Origin: Nemertoderma westbladi
Taxonomy: Eukaryota; Xenacoelomorpha; Nemertodermatida; Nemertodermatidae
Direction: 5' to 3'
DNA length: 56,646 nt
NCBI GenBank assembly: GCA_032718475.1
Contig: JAUCBJ010000650.1
Location: forward strand, 1-56,646
Part shown: piece by piece, positions 33,399 to 44,039 of the stretch
Numbering within the stretch: the first letter of the stretch is position 1
How the letters are laid out: each line of letters opens with the position of its first letter
The notes under the pieces: model-generated
The model's input: only the letters and a program-made list of their open reading frames with translations
Told to the model about the DNA's origin: nothing
Databases searched by the model: none
Made by a program: the position numbers and the translations under genes

Positions 33399-34059
33399 TG
33401 TAAGAGGATTCAATTCCCTTGCATTATCCACCCGAAAATTGGACCAGTGGCATTTTACCAATATAGTTGGCGATACGAGATTACCAATAATAATCTCGCC
33501 TCATAACCAACTTTGGGGGGCGGGCGACACAAGCCCTAAAGCCACAGAGAGAGGTGAGAGGTCAAACCACCTCGGAGGGAGAACACAGCTAGTAAAGGCT
33601 AGCGGCGGGGGAAACACTCACAGGGAGTGCCAAAGTGACAATTAGTATATAAGCCAATGGCAGGCAGGGGAGCACGTGAACAGAGATAGGAAAACATCCA
33701 TTGGGTACAGAAGGCCAAGTAGAGTAAGAGGTGAAACCAATATCTGTGTGTAACAATCATATAGTTATTCTGTATTACTGATTTACCGGTCAGTTCAGTA
33801 ATCACAGAGTTGCAGACCAGTTATAGTTTTTGACCGTCGCCACGTTATCATATATTATTCTATCTGCTGTTGTTCTGTATTGCGATATCAATCACATACT
33901 AATCCTGTGCTATTATCATTTGGAACATTAACATTGAGAACCACAAACTCTGTTATTTTTCCCCAACAGCCTTCGGCCAAAAGGACACTAGCTCGGCAGC
34001 CCAGCAGAACGGTGATGCGTACTAAACCTTACCCGGTCGGGATCTACGATCCCATCACA
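33399..34059 (+). repeat. 3' LTR (661 bp)
   Basis: Starts TGTAAGAGGATTCAATTCCC right after the polypurine tract and ends CGGGATCTACGATCCCATCACA. It shares its first ~220 bases with 31297-31515 and its start and end with the LTR at 54136-54441. The 'gtatataagc' near 33645 is a plausible TATA box for element transcription. Confidence 0.8.
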
Positions 34060-34064
34060 GTGCA

Positions 34065-34240
34065 CACCCTGTGACATTCTTGAGACGCATTTTAAAGGTC
34101 ACTGGCCTTGAAGATGCGGATGATCTAGCAAATGTCATGGGTGATAGGGAGTTGTGGCAGCGCAATTTTGTCGACAAGACTGCACAGCATTATTAAAAAT
34201 GCAGCTGCAATGCAGCATGCCGATCCTAGTAGTAGTAGTG
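34065..34240 (+). repeat. LINE 3'-end fragment
   Basis: 'ttcttgagacgcattttaaaggtcactggccttgaagatgcgg...' matches 16450-16615 of the LINE almost base for base, including the C-terminal codons and the (tag)n tail. A 5'-truncated second copy of the same family. Confidence 0.88.
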
Positions 34241-34880
34241 TATTTAAACTCTATAATATATCTTATTGTAGATTTTACATGAAAATAGCCACCACAGCCC
34301 TCTATTGTAAACCTCCTTTGGGAAATAACTTATAATGAATAATCTGAAAGGTCTAGATAAAATAAAATCAGCCCATGTACAGAGAATGCTCTGCCTGCAC
34401 TCTTCAGCTTCCTCTACAGCTGCACAAAAACTCGTATGCGAACAGACTCTTAACTGAAACCATTATAACTAAGTATCCGGGTCTCCTAAATGCTGAAGTA
34501 ATGACTTCCTAGCATGCATTCCGCAGGGAGTGCGACACAAACTTCGTTGACCAAGGCTATAGCCGTGGTCCAGCATTCTCCTCATGAATGTGGAAACATG
34601 CTGGACAGAGCAGCCAGCACATTGTCACACGCGCCACGGTCCATGGTTTCCACCACAGGATTTGCTCCGATCCAACGTCCTTTAATGCATCTAGACCTGA
34701 GTGTGTCTGCTCCTACTGCAATAACAGCGCTGTAGCTCCTGATACATGTCTTAGATTGCTCGTTATCTCCTCGTCTATCCATCCTAGTGGCCTTATCTAG
34801 TCGCTAGCCCCAATCCAAGCTCAATTGTTGAATACATTGATTTTAACTATAATGTAACTAATAATTTTAATCTATAGTAT
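34241..34880. other. No gene seen
   Basis: Small ORFs on both strands (for example 34582-34782 minus) show no motifs. It lies beyond the last recognisable exon of the minus-strand host gene and could include its 3' UTR or another intron, but no polyadenylation signal is convincing. Confidence 0.45.
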
Positions 34881-34886
34881 ATTTTA

Positions 34887-35062
34887 ATTTTATATAATTG
34901 TACAAACCCCAATTTACCACGGTATTGGTAGTGGTAATAAATGAAAGGCACCCGGGTGTCCTTCGCTGTTCCCATGAGCATGCCCCACATTCGTCAACCA
35001 CAACTAGCCACCCACGGTCTATGGCACAGTTTCCATAATTTCGGTTTATGAAGAAGTGTCGG
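34887..35062 (-). CDS. Host extracellular-protein gene, last recognised exon
   Basis: The minus-strand acceptor 'catttag' precedes 35062. The first base completes the split Arg codon left by the exon ending at 35282, and the frame then reads HFFINRNYGNCAIDRGWLVV, then ECGACSWE. Cys and Trp positions suggest a disulphide-bonded secreted module continuing from the previous two exons. The right-hand end is uncertain: the frame is open to a stop at 34867, or a donor could lie at the 'gtggtaaat' near 34915. The module family is not named here; I believe it recurs in invertebrate extracellular proteins. Confidence 0.6.
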
Positions 35063-35281
35063 CTAAATGAATTCAAAATATGTCAATTAATTATATTAAA
35101 AAATTGAAATAATTCGTATTTTGTTATTATTCATAAGTTTTAAAAACTGCAAGTTATTATGCAGTAAGTTATGTTATGATGTAAGTTATGTAAACCTGTA
35201 TGTATGTTATATAAGTGTAAGGTGTATCCAAGGATATGGAATTGATCATCTATAGAGGAGAAATGTAAATTTCTTACTCAC

Positions 35282-35475
35282 CGTGGTGCTGTGGAACCAG
35301 GATAATGATCTCCACGAACAGAAAAGTAATTTGTTATCGAGTCGCTTGAGAAGTCTGTAAAAGAACTTTCAATGATGTTTGTTTTGTCAAAGAAGGAAAT
35401 CTTGTTCTTTCCGATTCCATTGAATGTAATATGAGATAATTCATTACCTCCGTCGTCATAAAGGACAATCTTCAC
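35282..35475 (-). CDS. Host extracellular-protein gene, penultimate recognised exon
   Basis: Bounded by acceptor 'aaatag' and donor 'gtgagt' on the minus strand; 194 bp, phase 0 to 2. Encodes VKIVLYDDGGNELSHITFNG, then FFDKTNIIESSFTD and a segment ending GSTAPR. The preceding exon (44984-45141) ends in phase 0 and the following exon starts by completing the Arg codon, so all three join without a break. It is a beta-rich, probably extracellular sequence. The intron to the upstream exon is 9.5 kb and contains the nested ISL2EU element. Confidence 0.65.
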
Positions 35476-35482
35476 CTATTTA

Positions 35483-35920
35483 AATTTATATAATTTGTTT
35501 ATAAAAAGGGCACTGAATCCTGTGAACTGAAAAATTGTAATTTTTTATCTTAATTTGTATGTGTTCTTTTGTTCTACTTGAGTTTGAACTGCATTAAATT
35601 ATTTTCTGTAGGTAGGTTCTTGCCAAACATTAGATTATATTGTGGTCATCTGATTGTGTATTATTATGGTTTAAATTATATTGAAGTTAGGCATATGGGC
35701 CAGCTTATCTGATTAAAAAGTGGTAGGTGGATTATCAAGATAGCACAGTTGAACAATTAAATGTTAATTAATTAAGAATAGATTTTGTAGACAAAATATA
35801 TAAATTTTGGGAAACTATGTAACATAGTCCACTCCCAGGATTATCCATACTAGATTTTAATGTATAATACTTATTATATTATATTGATTATCACCTCTCA
35901 TTATCGCCATCTGATTGGTC
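35483..35920. other. Intronic AT-rich sequence
   Basis: No exon or element ends seen; part of the long intron of the minus-strand host gene. Confidence 0.5.
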
Positions 35921-35922
35921 TG

Positions 35923-36131
35923 CTAAGATAATGTGCCATCTGGATTTTGTATTATAAATACTCCAACTTTTGAAACGCCCGTGATTTGTTGAGCCTGGTG
36001 GATAGTATGCTCTGAAAGTAGTTTTACAGCTGTTTGGTCAGCTAATCTTCGGTAAAAACCAGCCAATGCACTATTGTTTGTATCTCTACTGTAGACTACT
36101 GTGTTATTTGGTGGCTGTGTCAATGTGTTTA
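35923..36131 (-). pseudogene. Unrecognised coding fragment
   Basis: A minus-strand open frame reading PPNNTVVYSRDTNNSALAGF and then TIHQAQQITGVSKVGVFIIQ before a stop. Composition looks like real coding sequence rather than chance, but I cannot assign it. Its upstream end is cut by the small MITE at 36134. It could be a lost exon or a piece of a retroelement. Confidence 0.35.
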
Positions 36132-36133
36132 AA

Positions 36134-36270
36134 GCCCCGTTCACATCCAACGGCACCTTGTTTAAATGGGCTGCGGTATACCGCGCGGTTAACCGCTCAA
36201 CTACCTGTTGGGTCGTTCAGTCAGCGGTGGTACACCATGCAGTGTACCATTCCGTTGGATGTGAATGGGC
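36134..36270. repeat. Small palindromic MITE
   Basis: The ends GCCCCGTTCACATCCAACGG (36134-36153) and its near inverse CCGTTGGATGTGAATGGGC (36252-36270) flank a ~100-bp interior. No ORF. It truncates the coding fragment at 35923-36131. Confidence 0.75.
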
Positions 36271-36586
36271 CAAGGTATAGTACTGATATATTCAAAAGAT
36301 TAAATATGGGTAACCTTGACAAAGCTCGTTTCTTATATGTCTAAACAAAGAAACATGTCAGAAACCTTGCACAACAACCAATCACTCGCTAATGCTTTAT
36401 ATCCGAGTTTTAGACTCTACATAAAGTATAACTACTTGACTTTAAGAGTTAATTTATTAAATTAATCACTATATTATTATTATTATTATGCACCTTTTTT
36501 ATCGCCATTACTCATTATAATTAATTTATTAAGTTTTATAAATTAATTTTCCTGTCAAGCCAATTCATTGGAATTTAAGAAAAAAT

Positions 36587-36911
36587 CATGGCTGAGTTGA
36601 ACAATATTTCACATAGGCCACAAACTAGGACAAATTACAAAGGTCTTAACAGCCAAAGCTTTGTACCTGTGAATACCTCAAATATGCCCATTACTGCCCC
36701 ATCCATAAATATGGTAGAATTAGTTGTAGAGGAACCACCATTTTGAAGATATGAGTCTACCACATATCACTACCTCACCGTTTATCACCGATTGAGATTA
36801 TTCCGCAGTTGTCTTATTTTGGACACCCGTTAGGGTTTACTACAGAAATTTCGTCACCAAAGGAGCGACTGCTACCATACCAAAAAGCAGTACCGTTAAT
36901 ATTGGAGAAAT
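36587..36911 (+). pseudogene. Left part of an older gag-like remnant, cut by the ISL2EU element
   Basis: Begins ATGGCTGAGTTGAAC near 36587 with an open stretch of ~50 codons, then broken frames up to the transposon end at 36911. By position it should continue at 42135 on the other side of the transposon. Identification rests on the gag-like motifs found there; the left part has no diagnostic motif. Confidence 0.3.
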
Positions 36912-37277
36912 GGGGTTCACGACTCAAATTCAAAACCAGATTAATTATATGCAATAATATTACAGAAACACAATGGCGTTTACAGAATTCAATAAGATGC
37001 TAAAATAGCCGAGATATTAGTGTTTTCAGTTTTAAAATTATTTAGTTAGTTATTTTATTTATTTAATTAGTTTTGAAAACGATCTGTGATTGGTAGTGAC
37101 GTCACGCCTCTGAATCCCGTTGATATTAACATTCAGAAACCTAATGCTGTCTTTGTACAATTTAGGCAGTTTGTAAAGTAAGACTGCTACTGCTACATTA
37201 ATACTGTAGTACAGTGCAGCAGTTACCGGTACAAGAACTGTATACAAGTACTGAAGTATATTTTCTTATTTATATGC
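36912..37277 (+). repeat. Left terminal inverted repeat of the ISL2EU element
   Basis: About 85-90% similar to the inverse of 41815-42134 over the whole arm, ending near 'tattttcttatttata'. Small indels and an inserted AT-rich segment near 37040 explain the length difference. Confidence 0.88.
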
Positions 37278-37382
37278 AGTTGTACGTGTTTACGGGTTTA
37301 CGATAACCTCAGAACCCTGGAACCTAGGCCTACTAGTTCAGTAGTTCGTTTTATAAATTCAATTTTCAATCTTTACATAATT

Positions 37383-39394
37383 ATGCCGCCTCCTACTCAT
37401 ATGCTCGGATTTGTCAAAGCTGACTCCCGTAACCTGCCAATGGTTACGATGAAGATGGTGTATGATTTCACTACTTCTTAAAAGCTCATCTTCGGATACA
37501 TATGGTAATGATGCCATCAGCAGAGTGTAAGTGCGATGCGAAAGAGACTTAAATAATAAGAACATAAAATAACTTAATATAATAACTATAATAGTATATT
37601 AATTAATATTAAAAAAATATTAATATAGAATAATATAATATATTAATAATATAAATCAAACTATATTAATAATAGAATATTAATATTAATATTAATAATA
37701 TTAATAAAATAACTTAAATAATATTTTCAAAATAAAGATAATGAAGAAACCTATGAGGCCTACTCTGATTTTAAACTTTAATTTATTTTAAGCACTCCCA
37801 AAACAACTAAACTGAATTAGGTTTTATATTAACTTATTATTTATATATTTTTTTTTATAGGTTAATGAAAAGGAATCTTCTATCAGTATGGTAACGTGCA
37901 TGGGTTGCGTTGCTGCCACTGGTCGTTTTAAACATATGTTGGCAATAATATTCTGGCTTCATTGTTGCAGCTCCGAGCCGTCTGTAACTGATGTTTGATC
38001 CTACTGGGAAGCATCAAAGCTTTCTCGAGTTGGGAGTGTAAAGGCATTGCCTTTAACTAGCGTGCTCAACTTGAAAAGAGGTTCTCATGGCATACCTGCA
38101 GGTGATGCTGAACAATTCAAGAAGGAGGTTCTAGAAACAATCTCATTAACAAACAGAACAGTTTTAGCCCAGTATAGTGGACAAAAAGATCAATGGGCTG
38201 GTGTAAAACTCGACAGTCTAATGCGCTTATATAAAAGGGTAAGCATATATTATAATTGTAGTGGAATCTGTTTTTCTCCATGACATTGAACTGGAATTAA
38301 ATTGCCCATAAGTATATTATAGTATATTATAATTTGAATATATTATTAACAATAATTATCAAATATCTTTGAAGTTAAAAAATAAAATTAATAATATTTA
38401 TATAATTATTTAATTAATAATTATTTATTTATTTATTATTATATTTATTATTATTATTAATAATAATTAATAATTATTTTTTTACTGTAGGAAGCTGCTA
38501 CCATCGATGCCGCAAGTTTTATTTCGTTCTGTTCGACACAAATGGATAGCGCAATATGTCAAAGGGTGTTCGTTTCTACAAAGGAACAACATGGCTATCC
38601 TTTGTGGTTTCACATCCGTTTCGCTAGTACTAATTAAATACTCCACCATCCTTATCTACTTCATTTAACACATACGTGCCATGTAGTGTTGTGTTGGTAT
38701 TTCAGCTTCAGGTACCAGCAAATTTCAGGCCTGACAACTGGTACTTTTGCCTGGCACTTTAGAACTTTGAATGTACCGGTACTGGTACAGCCGGTTAACT
38801 GCAGTACCGGTACTGGTACAGCCGGTTACCTGCAGTACCGGTACTGGTACAGCTGGTAATATGGCAGTACCAGTACCGGTTGAATGATTTGGTACCGGCA
38901 CAACACTAATCCCCTGGTATATTGTCTATGTTATTTAGGTGCCAAAAGGTTTAAAGATACCCGGGCAATGCAGCGTGGACGAGATCTGGAAGCCAAGGTG
39001 TTACGGACAGTTGCGATTCTATTAAGAAACTTTTTTTTACAGACAAACCGGGGATTATGCTTTCACCAGGGGCCCCTATATTTGGTGCATCACCTGATGC
39101 GGTAACAGACAGCCATGTGGTTGAAGTGAAATGCCTAACAAGTCAAAAAACATTTCATAATTATATATCAACAAGCGGCACAATTAAAGAGAAGTTCAAA
39201 GCACACAGGTCCAGTTACAAATGTATATGTGCAATAGGAATTCTGCAATATTCTGTGCAGTCCAACATTCGAAACTGATAAATCAGTAACTATTGTACAG
39301 GAGGATTATGACGACATATATATCACGCAGGTAATGGAGAAATGCAATATATTTTGGTCCAGTCATGTATATCCAGTACTAATGAAAGTCTAAT
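37383..39394 (+). pseudogene. YqaJ-type nuclease with SWIM-like zinc finger, four exons
   Basis: Exon 1, 37383-37526, starts MPPPTHMLGFVKADSRNLPM and ends at donor gtaagt; it has an in-frame stop or indel near 37470. Exon 2, 37861-38238 (acceptor tttttatag, donor gtaagc), reads ESSISMVTCMGCVAATGRFK then SEPSVTD...YWEASKLSRVG, a SWIM-like zinc finger with one Cys lost, then a linker. Exon 3 starts 38491 (EAATIDAASF). Exon 4 starts 38939: MQRGRDLEAKVLRTV, then GAPIFGASPDAVTDSHVVEVKC, the YqaJ active-site pattern Asp...Glu-x-Lys. A frameshift near 39210 precedes a final EKCNIFWSSHVYPVL segment ending near 39393. YqaJ proteins are lambda-exonuclease-like; in ISL2EU the role is presumed to be in transposition. 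Confidence 0.75.
38755..38890. repeat. Palindromic ggtaccggtactggtac repeats
   Basis: Three to four copies of 'accggtactggtacagc(c/t)ggtta' in the intron between exons 3 and 4 of the YqaJ gene. The KpnI-like core is self-complementary. A short related run occurs near 55530-55600. Confidence 0.75.
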
Positions 39395-39749
39395 GAGTAA
39401 AAGTATAAAACTAATTTACTTTTTTACCAACCATATTAATATTATTACTTTAAATAATTATTTATGTTTCATACCTTTACAGCACTAATTAATAACAGAA
39501 TAAAGTATACTGATTAAAGATAACTTATTATTGTAGTTTGTATATTTATTTACAATATATTATTTAAATGCATAACAATAATAATGTGTCACCTATAGTA
39601 TATACTGCACAATTCAAGACCAAGTAACAGATTGTGTATAAGATTTTGAAGGTTTTTCGATTTTAATTTCAAAACAATCTATAATACTAACAACATTTTT
39701 GTAGTATGCTTTAAATGCAAGTGGAAGATTAGTCTTCCAGTGCTGGCCA

Positions 39750-41696
39750 CATTATCAGACTCTGCATGAAAGATGCAATAGTTGGTACATGACTGGCGAA
39801 TAACACAGCACAGCACAATAACATAGCACAGTACGTTTCGTGAATTCCCCACAATGAAGATATAAATGAAAATAAAATGTCTGACCCATTCTAATATATT
39901 GGAAAATTAATAAAATAATGTCAAATTTCGTAAGATTGCTACTCATCTCACAAAACGTAATATGATCTGCGAGGTTTTCTAATACAAACTGGTACGATTT
40001 TGGTATTCCAGTATGGAGGGTTAGATTTTTGATAACAATATCACTCATATTGTTGATATTCCTAATCAATGGTATACTACCATTACTATCATCTTCAGTT
40101 CCAGTGGTAACCTCGCTCTCTTCCATGTAAACACTTGGGTCATCCCCTGTGTTCCTATTCCTTCAGTTGACTCATCCGAATCCTCCTCTAGCCTGCTATC
40201 ACAATTACGTCCGACTGTCGCTTTCTCTACCAACTTGAATGGGGATGTTGCAATGCTCGCCATGGAAGGGACAGCTTGGCTGGATGCAGATCTTGATGAA
40301 GGACCTTTCATGACAGCTGCTTTGTCAGTAGCCTGTAATTTATATTATATAGTCAAATATTAATTAAATCAAAAGTTATCAGAAGTCTAATATTCTCTTT
40401 GGAGTTATTCAGTGTATATTATAATAGTGTATATGTAATTTATTTAGAACTAGGACCCCCCTGGACAGTAGCACCCTGCACAGTAGCACTCCAGACAGTA
40501 GCACACCGGACAGTAGCACCCAGGACAGTAGCCCCCGGACAGTAGTCCCCTGGATAGTAGCACCCCAGACAGTAGAACCCCAGACAGTAGAACCCCAGAC
40601 AGTAGCCCCCTGGACAGTAGTCCCTTGGATAGTAGCACCCTGGACAGTAGCTTCCCAGACAGTAGCTATCATACAAAAAATATCTACTAATGTTCTAGAA
40701 TATTCACCAATACCAGAAAACATTAAAAAAAATTGTATTTTGGAATTTCTGTGATAAAATCCCGGGGGGCTACAGTCCAGGGGGCTACCACTGTCCTAAT
40801 ACTAATTTATTTGTGTATTATTATGCAATGGAATGTGATACAATACTACCAAATAACTAACCTACTCTTCAGACTCATGTAGAAGTTCAGCCACTATTCG
40901 GGTTCGTGCTCGCTTTGACTGTTCAATTCCATGCGTAACAGAACGACGTTGGCATTCAAACTTCGTTGGTACAGTCTTTCTTTAACTCAATGCGGCGCAC
41001 TTCGTAATCAGTTCCTTTAGTTAGTTTAAACTGCATGTAATTTTCTAATGCATCTTCCAACTAAAACAGAGTGTATAAATGCTGGTGTAGTGTAACTAAA
41101 AAGTTACAGGTATACTGGCACTGGCTGTACTCATTACTCTCAAAATTGAAACTGTAACCTGTGCTATTGTCATTCGTTTATTGTTTTGGTTAGAATAGGT
41201 AATGTACCAACCTGCATATTAATAATTTTAGGTTAGTCCTTGATGTCTGGGGTATGATTTGATTACATGAGTTTGAACTTCTGTGGTCTGGCAGTATTAT
41301 TATTAGTATTATTATTATTATGGTACTGATACTATTAGACTATGGTATTACTTAAGAAAGGCGGTACCACCAATCCTATTACTACATACTACTGGACTAA
41401 GTTGGATACAGATGGACCCTTATAACATATATCTCACCACAAACGTCCACGTAACAGAAACAATGGAGACTCGTCAGTGGGTTTCTCGGCATCATCTCTT
41501 CTTGCTAACCGAAAGCAAGTCTTTCTTAGCTTCTGATTCGATGGGACGCGCAGGAATAGCTTATCTGGTGCGGATACTAATGTGTTTTACACATTGGTAC
41601 AATACAGGACTTATTATGTTTGCCTCCGCCTGTTCCTCTTCCATGATGAGCATCGCCACCGGAACCAGTACCACTCGTGCTCGGTACAGACGCCAT
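39750..41696 (-). pseudogene. THAP-domain transposase (ISL2EU type), decayed
   Basis: Exon 1 starts at the ATG at 41696 (MASVPSTSGTGSGGDAHHGR), has KHNKSCIVPMC, the first Cys pair of a THAP zinc finger, and continues across a frameshift to RVPSNQKLRKT. Exon 2 (41060-40866) has DALENYMQFKL, then VPTKFECQRR, the C-terminal THAP signature, after a 1-base shift, and then a basic RARTRIVAELL. Exon 3 (40332 to about 39750) is acidic and Ser-rich, then reads NLTLHTGIPKSYQFVLENL and LTKFDIILLI, typical of the region before the catalytic core in THAP/IS4-like transposases. No DDE core follows before the YqaJ gene end, so the 3' part seems deleted. The THAP domain would bind the inverted repeats. Confidence 0.7.
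40455..40672. repeat. Minisatellite, 18-bp unit, same family as at 20.4-21.4 kb
   Basis: About 12 copies of 'gacagtagcaccccag' units in the intron between transposase exons 2 and 3. All minus frames are open for the same arithmetic reason as in the larger array. Confidence 0.9.
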
Positions 41697-41814
41697 ATCC
41701 CGATATTGCTTTCACAGTATCGTATTGCTTTAATGCAGAAGTGGTATGTAAGTAAAACGAAGTGGTTGGTTAGCGAATCTGCTTACAGTAGGCTGACAGG
41801 TATAGAGGTATAAC

Positions 41815-42134
41815 TATAAATAAGAAAACTTATACAGTTGTATGCAGTACTTGTACCTGTAACTGCTGCACTGTACTACAGAGCTAATGTAGCAGTAGCA
41901 GTCCTACTTGACAAACTGCCTAAATTGCACAAAGACAGTATTAGGTATCTGACAGAGGCATATAGTGATGTCATGACCAATCACAGATCGTTTTCAAATT
42001 TTGAATTATTTTTTAACAGAAAGCACCAATATCACAGCTATTATAGCATCTTATTGAATTCTGTAAACACCATTGTGTTTCTGTGATATTATTGCATCTA
42101 ATTAATCAGGTTTTGAATTTGAGTCGTGAACCCC
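41815..42134 (-). repeat. Right terminal inverted repeat of the ISL2EU element
   Basis: Inverse partner of 36912-37277; ends ...GAGTCGTGAACCCC followed by the AT duplication. Confidence 0.88.
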
Positions 42135-44030
42135 ATTGCATCAAAACATTTGGTATCGGCAGTAAATTTAAACCGAGTCTCTTTTGTAGACACATCGATG
42201 ATTTCATATGTTGCAATGAGGGGTTTACTCCAAGTAGTGTATGTAGAAGTTATCCCATTGTCAATTTCATCACCATCGATGCCAACAGATAAATATTATG
42301 TTAGACCTCCATCAGTTGGTACTAACCCACATAGTTCTCCAATCACATCGTATCCCATGTGTTCCTATGATTACACAGAAGTCAGCCCTATCTCATTTCG
42401 TCATTCAAGGCAAATAGACATAATAAAAGCATGCAGACTAAGAGCTGGAGGTACTTAACCAAGCTAGAGCTGCATCACCCCTTATAGCAAACGTCAGCCA
42501 AAGTGACATTTCTATCACTTGCTGTGCTGAGCTGCCACTCTATCCAACAAGGGCTACATTATTAATGTTGGTTACGCTGATACAGAGAGCAATGTTAACT
42601 GGAACCCAATCCAACACTTGCAATACTGTAAATGGTGGTGGTATGGTTGCTATGGAAACAAGCTACAATACATTATACTCCACTAAACTGAAGTTTGATA
42701 AAATTATTGAAGACAATGAAGGTTTGTATGGTCTCTACAAAGAAACACTGTACTTCTGAGCTTACAATAATTTGATAGAAATTTAAGGAAAACTTATAGA
42801 AATTCTAAAGATACAACTTGCAGATTGTTAAGAGAGTTTTATTGGTAGTTGATTGAAATGTCGTCAGAGGAGAGGATATATGAGGAAGATCCTTTGATTG
42901 TGACAGAAATAGCCAAACAAACCCTTAATTTGTGCACCTTTATTACCATTTCTGTATTGGAGGAACCTGTATTGGAGGAACCTGAAAGTAATTTTTCATA
43001 TAAAACTGAACACCTGGAATATGATATAAAAACAGGTCCATCTCCCCTTATTAGTCGGTATACAGGTAGATTTGAAACTATCCTACTGTATCACCAGACA
43101 CCTGAGAGATACCCCAGGAAGAAACATAGTATATACCCAATATTTTTTTACCTTGATCACATAGCCCCACTCCAGCTAGAGAATACAATGGCAGGTGGAC
43201 AAACATTTGTCAGACTTCAACCAGCATGACTATCTGAACCAAGAGTTCGGATTCTGTCTAATGTGGCTTTAACCAAAATGGCCCTGCACAGCACCAGCAA
43301 AAATGATTTTAGGCCAAGCTATCAACCTAGACACCATATTTCATATAATGAAGGACCAATATATGTCAACTATTGGTTAAGGTATTGACAGTTGCAAACG
43401 AAACTTGCCACGACCAGCACCCATTCAATTCCCAGGAGACCCTACAGAATGTTGAATTTCAAGCAATATTTAATACAAGTTCACTATTCTAGTCTGACAG
43501 CTTGTACATATATTCTAGCTTGTACAATTGCTGCAGTATTTGGAAGGTCCTCCTCCACTTTCTTTGATTCGCCACTATGAATGAGTAGGGGAAGCTGCAT
43601 ATGCTACTGCTTGGAACGAAATCGAACATAGGTATGGGAATCCTGTACGCCTTATAAACGACTCTATTCGCAAGCTGATGAAACACCTCATAGATTTGAG
43701 CCAGAAGATATACAAAACTATGCTGACAAAGTGTATCAAACAGAAACAATAATGCTGTCGATGCCACAAAGACCATATGAACCTAATATACCACAAAATG
43801 TGGAAGAACTAGCAAGTAAGATTTCTCTAAAGTTTCACGAAAGGTGGGTGCACGAAGTATACATCTGAATATATCCCACTATGGTAGAGTTTACCGAAGC
43901 CTAAGCATAACTGGCAAAAAATTAAGTCGCAATTCTTCAGAGTCATACAGTCATTATACCAGTGTAAAGAAGCCATGCTTCCCCCACTCCTAATCATTAC
44001 CAATTGTTGAGATTCAATGAACATGGAGTG
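42135..44030 (+). pseudogene. Right part of the gag-like (BEL/Pao-type?) remnant
   Basis: Broken plus-strand coding sequence. Segments 42126-42458, 42565-42759 and 42849-43229 look like coding sequence without a known motif (for example DIKTGPSPLISRYTGRFETI). Near 43411-43450 the sequence reads PAPIQFPGDPTE, and near 43589-43645 GEAAYATAWNEIEHRYGNP, followed by a helical stretch. That pair resembles the DUF1759-type gag domain of BEL/Pao elements (Phe-x-Gly-Asp-Pro, then Ala-Trp/Tyr...Arg-Tyr-Gly-Asn-Pro). Stops and frameshifts throughout. The left piece is at 36587-36911, across the ISL2EU insertion. Confidence 0.45.
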
Positions 44031-44039
44031 ACACTCCAG

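Larger units (their letters stand above)
31297..34059 (+). mobile_element. Second gag-only LTR retrotransposon, plus strand
   Basis: Begins TGTAGGCGGATTCAATTCC at 31297 (partial 5' LTR) and ends ...GATCCCATCACA at 34059 (3' LTR from 33399). Inside lie a three-knuckle gag (about 31514-32708), a gene-free segment, a conserved hairpin (33361-33389) and a polypurine tract (33390-33398). No RT or integrase. The flanks do not match (tatcat on the left, gtgca on the right), and the 5' LTR lacks its 3' half, so the copy has been rearranged since insertion. Its left end truncates the zinc-finger/'DGGG' gene; its right end borders a LINE tail. Confidence 0.8.
36912..42134. mobile_element. ISL2EU-type DNA transposon (THAP transposase plus YqaJ nuclease)
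   Basis: A 5223-bp element bounded by long inverted repeats: GGGGTTCACGACTC... at 36912 and its inverse ending ...GAGTCGTGAACCCC at 42134. Each end is flanked by AT (36910-36911 and 42135-42136), the 2-bp target duplication expected for ISL2EU. Inside are two convergent spliced genes: a plus-strand SWIM/YqaJ nuclease (37383-39394) and a minus-strand THAP transposase (41696-39750). The transposase appears to lack its DDE catalytic core and both genes have frameshifts or stops, so this copy is inactive. It lies in a host intron, inside an older gag remnant. Confidence 0.85.

Noticed and set aside
41412-41813. 133-residue plus-strand ORF
   Set aside because: Antisense to the first exon of the THAP transposase, whose zinc-finger motifs are clearer on the minus strand.
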